From Amycolatopsis arida (lineage in GTDB: Bacteria > Actinomycetota > Actinomycetes > Mycobacteriales > Pseudonocardiaceae), in contig NZ_FOWW01000001.1 in NCBI RefSeq assembly GCF_900115565.1, forward strand, positions 253,731 to 317,730: 64,000 nucleotides of DNA. The letters run 5' to 3'. The notes below the pieces were generated by a model that saw only the letters and a list, made by a program, of their open reading frames with translations, was not told where the DNA came from and made no database searches. How positions within the stretch are numbered: the first letter of the stretch is position 1; every line of letters begins with the position of its first letter. Of this stretch, positions 58,098 to 64,000 are shown piece by piece. Both the position numbers and the translations under genes were made by a program.

Positions 58098-59724
58098 GCT
58101 TGGTGCGCAGCACCTTGCCGGTGGCGTTGCGCGGCAGCTCGTCCAGGAAGGCCACGTCCCGCGGCACCTTGTAGCGGGCGAGGTTGGCCTTCACGTACTC
58201 GCGCACCGTCTCGACGTCCAGGTCGGCGCCGGGCGCCGGGACGACGAACGCCTTGAGCCGCTGCCCGAACTCGTCGTCGGGCACCCCGACCACCGCCGCC
58301 TCGAGCACGTCCTCCCGCTCGACCAGCAGGTTTTCCACCTCGATCGGGAACACGTTCTCCCCGCCGGAGACGATCATCTCGTCGTCCCTGCCGTCGATGA
58401 ACAGCAGCCCGTCCTCGTCGACGTGGCCGACGTCACCGGTGGACAGCAACCCGTCGATCATCTCCTTGGTGCGGCCGTCGGTGTAGCCGCCGAAGCTCAG
58501 CCCGCTGCCAACGAACACCCTGCCGGTGACGTCCGGCTGGGTGATCCGGCGGCCCGCCTCGTCGTAGAGCGCGACCCGGCAGCCGACCGGTGGCCGGCCC
58601 ACCGTGCCCGGCGCCCGCCGCCAGTCCTCCGGGGTGGCGACCGTGGCCACCGCGACCTCGGTGGAGCCGTACAGGTTGTAGACGACGTCACCGAAGAGCT
58701 TGGTCGCGCGGTTGCCGAGGTCCGGCGAGAGCGCCGACCCGGCGACGAAGACGATCCGCAGCGACGAGGTGTCGTACCTGTCCAGCACGGCGGGGTCGAG
58801 GTCGACGATGCGCTGCAGCATCGTCGGCACCAGCACCAGTGCGGTGCAGCGACGCTCGGCCACGCCGCGCAGGGTCTCCTCCGGGTCGAACCGGCGGCGC
58901 ACCACCACCGTGCAGCCCAACGCGAAGGACAGGATGAACTGGGACAGGCCGGTGCCGTGGAACAGCGGGGCGGCGATGTAGGTGCTCTCCCCCACCCGCA
59001 GCGGGACGCGGTCGAGGAACTGCGCCGAGTCCAGCGCCGAGACGTGCGGCCGCGGCGCGCCCTTCGGGGTGCCCGTGGTGCCGCTGGTCAGCAGCACCAT
59101 GCCACCCGGCCGGGGCGGCGCGGGCAGCGGCCGGTCGTCGGTGCTGGCGACGAGCTCGTCGAGCACCGGGACGGACGGGTCGGCCCGCTCGGTGCCGGGG
59201 TCGACCCAGGACAGGTAGCGCTCGACCGCGGGGTCGACCGCGTCCAGCAGGTCGGTGAACTCCTGGTCGTACACCAGCGCGCCGACCTTCTCCCGCGCGG
59301 CCACGTCGGCCAGCTGCGGCTTGGCGAACCCGGTGTTCATCAGCAGCAGGCGGGCGCCCAGCTTGCCGGCGGCGAGCATCGCCAGCACCAGGCCGCGGTG
59401 GTCCCGGCACAGGGTCGCGATCACCGAGTCGGCGGTGAGGCCACGCTCGCGCCACGCCCTGGCCAGCGCGTCGGACCGCTGGTCGAGCTGCTTGAAGGTG
59501 AGTGGACCCAGCTCGTCGACCAGGCCGACCGCGGTGGGGTCGCGGCGCGCGGCGATCTGGGTCGCACCGGCGAACGGGCCCATCCGCCGCACCGCGACCA
59601 CCGCTCTGAGGCCCTCGTCCAGCCGGGGGAACGGCACCAGGCCGGCCCGCCACAACACGCCCACGCTGCGGACCGTCTCCGGCACCTTCTCGGCGAGCGC
59701 CGACAGGCTGGGCGGTTTTCTCAT
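58090..59724 (-). CDS. Acyl-CoA synthetase (FadD12-like)
   Basis: A 544-residue fatty-acid or short-chain acyl-CoA ligase. The AMP-binding P-loop is LLTSGTTGTPKGAP, with YNLYGSTEVAVATVATPE, LSTGDVGHVDEDGLLFIDGR and GGENVFPIEVEN, then the CoA-site Lys in ARYKVPRDVAFLDELPRNATGKVLRTKLR. The order and the N-terminal ARRDPTAVGLVDELG fit FadD12-type enzymes. GGAGGTGCC precedes the ATG. A palindrome ATACCGtactgcCGGTAT lies 31 bp upstream. Confidence 0.9.
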   Translation of the reverse strand: MRKPPSLSALAEKVPETVRSVGVLWRAGLVPFPRLDEGLRAVVAVRRMGPFAGATQIAARRDPTAVGLVDELGPLTFKQLDQRSDALARAWRERGLTADSVIATLCRDHRGLVLAMLAAGKLGARLLLMNTGFAKPQLADVAAREKVGALVYDQEFTDLLDAVDPAVERYLSWVDPGTERADPSVPVLDELVASTDDRPLPAPPRPGGMVLLTSGTTGTPKGAPRPHVSALDSAQFLDRVPLRVGESTYIAAPLFHGTGLSQFILSFALGCTVVVRRRFDPEETLRGVAERRCTALVLVPTMLQRIVDLDPAVLDRYDTSSLRIVFVAGSALSPDLGNRATKLFGDVVYNLYGSTEVAVATVATPEDWRRAPGTVGRPPVGCRVALYDEAGRRITQPDVTGRVFVGSGLSFGGYTDGRTKEMIDGLLSTGDVGHVDEDGLLFIDGRDDEMIVSGGENVFPIEVENLLVEREDVLEAAVVGVPDDEFGQRLKAFVVPAPGADLDVETVREYVKANLARYKVPRDVAFLDELPRNATGKVLRTKLR

Positions 59725-59754
59725 CCGGCACCTCCGTTGCTGGCCGACGAATCC

Positions 59755-59772
59755 ATACCGTACTGCCGGTAT
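59755..59772. promoter_or_regulatory. ATACCG-CGGTAT palindrome upstream of fadD
   Basis: ATACCGtactgcCGGTAT lies between the fadD start and the polymerase gene, with the TACC/GGTA symmetry seen also at 55666-55677. A TetR-type operator for the fadD gene is likely. Confidence 0.4.
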
Positions 59773-59891
59773 GAACGCCGGTCGACAGTATCCGACCGGC
59801 CGGCCCCTGCTCCACCCCTCGCGCGGCGCGAACCCGCTTTCCGTCCGGTTGTGCGCACGCCGATGTCGGTCCCGGCGCGCAGAATTTCGAC

Positions 59892-61589
59892 GTGCACATC
59901 ATCGTGGCCCGGGACGCCGACGGCGTCCACTCCCTGCGGCCATCGGCTGGGTTGCCCGGGCTGCCCGGGCTGCCCGAGCTCACCGGGCTCGACCCCGCGG
60001 CACTGGCCCGCCAGGTGGCCGAGTGGGAGCGGGCGCACCGACCGCGCTGGGTGTTCGCCAGCGTGGAGCGGGACTACCCGGTGCTGCTCGGGGCCGGGGT
60101 GCGGGTGCGGCGGTGCCACGACCTGGCGCTGGCCGAGGGGTTGCTGCTGGCGCACGAGGGCCGGCACGGCGAGCCGAGAGGGCTGGCGGCGGCCCACGCC
60201 AGGGCGCGCGGGCTGCCGGTGCCGGCGGACGTCGACCCGGGGCATCCCGACGTGGTGGACCAGCCGGCGCTGTTCGACCCGCGGGGCTCGGGCCTTCCCC
60301 ACGAAGTGCGGGTGGCCGACGCGGCCGAGCTGGTGCTCGCCGAGCAGCGCCGGCGGGTGACCGGTGCCGCGCACCCGGAGCGGCTACGGCTGTTGGTGGC
60401 GGCGGAGTCGGCCAGCGCCCTCGCCGCGGCGGAGATGTCGGCCGACGGGTTGCCGTGGCGGGTTGACGTGCACGCGGAGCTGCTCACCGAGCTGCTGGGG
60501 CCACGGGCGCCGGCGGGGCAGCGGCCGCGGCGGCTGGCCGAGCTGGCGGAGCGGATCTCGCGGGCGTTCGGCGGGCGGCCGGTGAACCCGGACGCGCCGG
60601 CGAGCGTGGTGCGCGCGTTCGGCCGGGCGGGGATCGAGGTGCCCTCGGCGCGGGCGCACGTGCTGCGGCGGGTGGACCACCCGGCGGTGGCGCCGTTGCT
60701 GGAGTACAAGGAGCTGGCCCGGTTGCACTCGGCGCACGGGTGGGCGTGGCTGGACGAGTGGGTGAGCGACGACCGGTTCCGCCCCGTGTACGTGGTGGGC
60801 GGGGTGGTGTCCGGGCGGTGGGCCAGCCGGGGTGGGGCGGCGCTGCAGATCCCGAAGACGCTGCGCGGGTGCGTGCGGGCCGACCCGGGGTGGCGGCTGG
60901 TGGTGGCCGACGCCGCGCAGCTGGAGCCGAGGGTGCTGGCGGCGCTGTCCGGCGACCGGCGGCTGGCGGAGGTGTCGGCGGCGGTGGATCTCTATTCGAC
61001 CCTGGCTTCGGTGATGTTCGCCGGGGTGCCCGCGGCCGACGACCACAGGTCGAAGGCGAAGGTGGCGATGCTGTCGGCGATGTACGGCGGGACCGCGGGC
61101 GACGCGGCGGCGTCGCTGGCGTTGCTGCGCCGCCGCTTCCCGCTCGCGGTGTCCTATGTGGAGCAGGCGGCACTGGCGGGCGAGCGCGGGGAGCGGGTGC
61201 GGTCGCGGTTGGGGCGGACGTCACCGGCGCCGTCGGCGGCGTGGCGGGCGCTGACCGGGGGCGGGGACACCGGCGCGGAGGACCGGGCGCGCCGCGCGGC
61301 CCGCGACTGGGGGCGGTTCACCCGGAACTTCGTGGTGCAGGCCAGCGCGGCGGACTGGACGGCGGTGCTGCTGGCCACCCTCCGGCGGCGGCTTCCCACG
61401 CCGGCGCACCTGGTCTTCTTCCAGCACGACGAGGTGCTGGTGCACACCCCCGCCGAGCTGGCCGAGGAGGTCGCGGGGTGCGTGGCGGCCGCCGCGCGGG
61501 AGACGACGGAGCTGGTGTTCGGCGCCGCCTGTCCGGTGCGCTTCCCCCTGCCCGCCGCCACCGTCGAGTCCTACGCCGACGCCAAGTGA
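59892..61589 (+). CDS. Small family-A DNA polymerase (bifunctional 3'-5' exonuclease/polymerase)
   Basis: A 565-residue PolA-like enzyme without a 5' nuclease domain. The polymerase palm motif A is VVADAAQLEPRVLAALSGD and motif C is FFQHDEVLVHTP; the fingers region includes DDHRSKAKVAMLSAMYGG. The exonuclease-like N-terminal part is reduced. Proteins of this type are common in Actinobacteria, and their job in repair is not settled. The GTG start lies 6 nt after a possible -10 box (CAGAAT), so leaderless transcription is likely. An 11-bp tandem array follows the stop. Confidence 0.82.
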   Translation: MHIIVARDADGVHSLRPSAGLPGLPGLPELTGLDPAALARQVAEWERAHRPRWVFASVERDYPVLLGAGVRVRRCHDLALAEGLLLAHEGRHGEPRGLAAAHARARGLPVPADVDPGHPDVVDQPALFDPRGSGLPHEVRVADAAELVLAEQRRRVTGAAHPERLRLLVAAESASALAAAEMSADGLPWRVDVHAELLTELLGPRAPAGQRPRRLAELAERISRAFGGRPVNPDAPASVVRAFGRAGIEVPSARAHVLRRVDHPAVAPLLEYKELARLHSAHGWAWLDEWVSDDRFRPVYVVGGVVSGRWASRGGAALQIPKTLRGCVRADPGWRLVVADAAQLEPRVLAALSGDRRLAEVSAAVDLYSTLASVMFAGVPAADDHRSKAKVAMLSAMYGGTAGDAAASLALLRRRFPLAVSYVEQAALAGERGERVRSRLGRTSPAPSAAWRALTGGGDTGAEDRARRAARDWGRFTRNFVVQASAADWTAVLLATLRRRLPTPAHLVFFQHDEVLVHTPAELAEEVAGCVAAAARETTELVFGAACPVRFPLPAATVESYADAK

Positions 61590-61594
61590 CCCCA

Positions 61595-61649
61595 GGGCCA
61601 TGAATGGGCCACTGACGGGCCATGGACGGGCCACTGACGGGCCACTGAT
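61595..61649. repeat. Five 11-bp tandem repeats
   Basis: Units starting GGGCCA at 61595, 61606, 61617, 61628 and 61639 (consensus GGGCCACTGAC) occur with an exact 11-bp period, about one helical turn. They lie between the convergent polymerase and hrpA genes. Confidence 0.85.
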
Positions 61650-61698
61650 CCGCATCGAGACCCATCGTGGAGATCCGGGCGTCGCGGTACCCACCAGG

Positions 61699-64000
61699 TC
61701 AGGCCGCGGCGGTGTCGAGGGCGCGGAGGATGCGCTTCACCGACACCGGATACGCGGTGCGCAGGGTCTGCGCGAAGAAGCTCACCCGCAGCTCCTCGAG
61801 CATCCAGCGGATCTCGGCCAGCTCGGGGCTCGGCGGGGCCTCCGGCGGCAGGGACGCCAGCACCGACCGGTACTCCTGCTCCACCCACCGCACCTCACGC
61901 AGCAGCTCCACGTCCCGGGCGGGGTCGGTGGGCAGCTTCTCCAGCCGCCGCTCGATCGCCCGCAGGTAGCGCACCAGGTCCGGTAGCCGCGCGTGGCCGG
62001 CCTCGGTCACGAACCCCGCGTGCACCAACCCGGCGAACTGCGCCCGCACGTCCGCCAGCGACTCCGGGAACGTCCGGTCGTCGAGCTCGGCCAGCCGCGC
62101 CTCGACGTCGTGCGCGGCGAGCAGCACCCGCTCCACCTCGCGCAGCACGTCGAGCACCACCCCGTTCACCCCGGCGCGCACCGCGGCCAGCAGCGTCGCG
62201 AACCCGGCGTCGTCCCACGCCGGCCCGCCGTTGTCGGCCATGAGCGTGTCGATCGCGCACCGCACGCAGTCCTCGAGCAGCTCGGCCACGCTCCCGTGTG
62301 GGTTGCGGCCGAGCACCAGCTTCGACCGGTTGCTCAGGTTGCGGTTGAGGAACTTCATCGGCGACGGCAGGTTCAGCCGCAGCAGCCGCCGGGTGCCCGC
62401 CCACATCTCCTGCCGCTGCCGCCCCGGCGACTCCAGCATCCGCACCGCGACGCTGTCGCCCTCGTCCACCAGCGCCGGGTACGCCTTCACCGCGTGCCCA
62501 CGCCGCTCGCCCTCGAACACCTTCGGCAGCGCGCCGAACGCCGGCTCGCGCAGGCCGGTGCGCTCCATGCTGTCCGCCGCCGCGGAGATGCTCGCCCGCA
62601 GCTTCCCGCTCAGCCGGCGCCGCAGCTCGTCGAGGTCCTTGCCCTCGTCGACCCGCCGGCCGCGCTCGTCCACCACCCGGAAGGTCATCCGCAGGTGGTC
62701 GGGCACCGCGTCCAGCCGCCACTCCCCCGGCGGCACCGCCACCCCGCGCAGCCGGCGCAGCCGGTCACCCAGCACCGCCAGCAGCGGGCCGTCGGCCGGG
62801 CCGGCCTCGGCGAGCACCTGCGCGGCCGTGTCCGCGGCGGGTACGAAGTTCCGCCGCAGCTGCTTCGGCAGCGACTTGATCAGCGCGGTCACCAGGTCGT
62901 GCCGCAGCCCGGGCACCTGCCAGTCGAAGCCCTCCGCACGCACCTGGTTGAGCACCGGCAGCGGGATGTGCACGGTCACCCCGTCGGCGTCGGCGCCCGG
63001 CTCGAACTGGTAGGTGAGCGGCAGCCGCAGCTCGCCCTGCACCCACTCGTCGGGGTAGTCGGCCGCGCGCACGTCCTCGGCCGCGTCGGTGACCAGCATC
63101 GACTTCTCGAAGCTGAGCAGGTCGGGCTGCTCCCGGCGGACCCGCTTCCACCACGAGTCGAAGTGCCGGGCGGAGACCACCTCCTCGCCGACCCGCTGGT
63201 CGTAGAACTCGAACAGCGTCTCGTCGTCGACGAGGATGTCCCGGCGGCGGGCCCGGTGCTCCAGCTCCTCGACCTCGGCCAACAGCGCCCGGTTCTCGGA
63301 GAAGAACCGGTGCCGGGTGTCCCATTCGCCCTCGACCAGCGCGTGCCGGATGAACAGCTCGCGGGAGGTCGCGGGGTCGATCCGCCCGTAGTTCACCTTC
63401 CGCCCGACCACCAGCGGAACGCCGTAGAGGGTGACCCGCTCGTTGGCCATCACCGCGCCCCGCCGGCGTTCCCAGTGCGGCTCCGAGTAGGCGCGCTTCA
63501 CGACGTGCCGGGCCAGCGGCTCCACCCACTCCGGCTCGATCCGCGCCACCACCCTGGCCCACAGCCGGGACGTCTCCACCAGCTCGGCGGCCATCACCCA
63601 GCGCGGCTGCTTCCTCGCCAGCGTCGAGCCGGGGAAGATCGCGAACCGGGCGCCGCGCGCGCCGAGGTAGTCGCCCTTGACCGGGTCCTTCAGACCGATG
63701 TGCGAGAGCATCCCGGCGATCAGCGCGGTGTGCACCCGCTGGTAGTCGGCGGCCGCGGAATCCCCCTCGGCGAGCGCCGCCGGGGCGTTCACGGTGATCC
63801 CCAGCGGCTTGGCCAGCCGGCGGAGCTGGCCGAAGATGTCCTGCCACTCCCGCACCCGCAGGTAGTTGAGGAACTCCGCGCGACACAGCTTGCGGAACTG
63901 GTTGCCGGACAGCTCCCGCTGCTTGGTGTTGAGGTACTCCCACAGGTTCAGGAACGCCTGGAAGTCGGAGTGGGGGTCGGCGAAGCGCCTGTGCTGGGCG
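61699..64000 (-). CDS. hrpA: ATP-dependent RNA helicase HrpA, C-terminal part
   Basis: The frame is open from the window edge to a TGA at 61699 and gives the last 767 residues of the roughly 1300-residue HrpA. FADPHSDFQAFLNLWEYLNT and LSGNQFRKLCRAEFLNYLRV followed by REWQDIFGQL are HrpA-specific, then the OB-fold/DUF3418 region (YDQRVGEEVVSARHFD, DLLSFEKSMLV). The DEAH helicase core lies upstream of the window. HrpA in E. coli resolves stalled ribosomes and remodels mRNA; the actinobacterial role is presumed similar. Confidence 0.92.
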   Translation of the reverse strand, partial: AQHRRFADPHSDFQAFLNLWEYLNTKQRELSGNQFRKLCRAEFLNYLRVREWQDIFGQLRRLAKPLGITVNAPAALAEGDSAAADYQRVHTALIAGMLSHIGLKDPVKGDYLGARGARFAIFPGSTLARKQPRWVMAAELVETSRLWARVVARIEPEWVEPLARHVVKRAYSEPHWERRRGAVMANERVTLYGVPLVVGRKVNYGRIDPATSRELFIRHALVEGEWDTRHRFFSENRALLAEVEELEHRARRRDILVDDETLFEFYDQRVGEEVVSARHFDSWWKRVRREQPDLLSFEKSMLVTDAAEDVRAADYPDEWVQGELRLPLTYQFEPGADADGVTVHIPLPVLNQVRAEGFDWQVPGLRHDLVTALIKSLPKQLRRNFVPAADTAAQVLAEAGPADGPLLAVLGDRLRRLRGVAVPPGEWRLDAVPDHLRMTFRVVDERGRRVDEGKDLDELRRRLSGKLRASISAAADSMERTGLREPAFGALPKVFEGERRGHAVKAYPALVDEGDSVAVRMLESPGRQRQEMWAGTRRLLRLNLPSPMKFLNRNLSNRSKLVLGRNPHGSVAELLEDCVRCAIDTLMADNGGPAWDDAGFATLLAAVRAGVNGVVLDVLREVERVLLAAHDVEARLAELDDRTFPESLADVRAQFAGLVHAGFVTEAGHARLPDLVRYLRAIERRLEKLPTDPARDVELLREVRWVEQEYRSVLASLPPEAPPSPELAEIRWMLEELRVSFFAQTLRTAYPVSVKRILRALDTAAA

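Overview
The window is very GC-rich DNA from an actinomycete. GTG starts, GTGA/ATGA stop-start overlaps, Tat signals, a WS/DGAT wax ester synthase, an F420-type oxidoreductase and a GAF/DinB2-style gene mix all fit Actinobacteria, and an Erm(E)-like methylase with an ermE-like promoter points to Pseudonocardiales. That placement is inference. No rRNA, tRNA, CRISPR or complete insertion sequence was seen.

Layout. 2-8345: end of aconitase; a metallo-hydrolase, DUF2231 and hemerythrin group; a decayed deoxysugar aminotransferase tail; an Erm methylase; DinB; a WS/DGAT; a large membrane acyltransferase. 8667-9116: a NUDIX hydrolase facing a hairpin terminator. 9236-28001 (all minus strand) is the most distinctive block. 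It starts at a good sigma-70-type promoter (28034-28062) and runs through a Rbs-type sugar ABC importer, a Gfo/Idh/MocA oxidoreductase and a 1534-residue secreted protein (ThuA, sugar-dehydrogenase propeller, PKD, CBM6-like, DUF1080, Ig-like). After a terminator it continues as a tightly coupled operon: myo-inositol-phosphate synthase, UbiA-type prenyltransferase (EboC-like), TIM barrel fused to EboA, TatD hydrolase (EboB-like), EboE, EboF-like phosphodiesterase, and two further sugar-isomerase TIM barrels. This resembles the ebo metabolite-export cluster of cyanobacteria and algae symbionts, with inositol-phosphate synthase where the sugar cyclase EboD would be. The last junction holds three exact 80-bp repeats, each a mini-cistron coupled to the next.

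28522-36310: a regulator remnant, an IS30-HTH/MarR-type regulator divergent from a P450, dihydrolipoyl dehydrogenase, an acyltransferase with a small coupled gene, an F420-type oxidoreductase, threonine dehydratase, and a LacI regulator with three operator palindromes. 36384-50313 is a second notable block: TetR, an MMPL lipid transporter preceded by a leader peptide and two palindromes, an MFS exporter, then fatty acyl-AMP ligase, a large PKS (ACP-KS-AT-DH-KR-ACP-degenerate carrier-TE) and an antigen-85-like esterase. The gene order FAAL-PKS-esterase plus MMPL mirrors the mycobacterial FadD32-Pks13-Ag85-MmpL3 mycolate machinery, but the PKS carries reducing domains that Pks13 lacks.

50321-64000: an MFS transporter, a frameshifted TetR regulator, a GNAT enzyme, SMP-30-like lactonase, phosphatase, SDR, secreted subtilisin, an HTH protein, acyl-CoA synthetase, a small family-A DNA polymerase, and the 3' part of hrpA.

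Several genes appear to be transcribed without leaders: a -10 hexamer lies 6 to 8 nt before the start codon of at least seven genes. Homology calls come from recognising motifs by eye; no database search was run.
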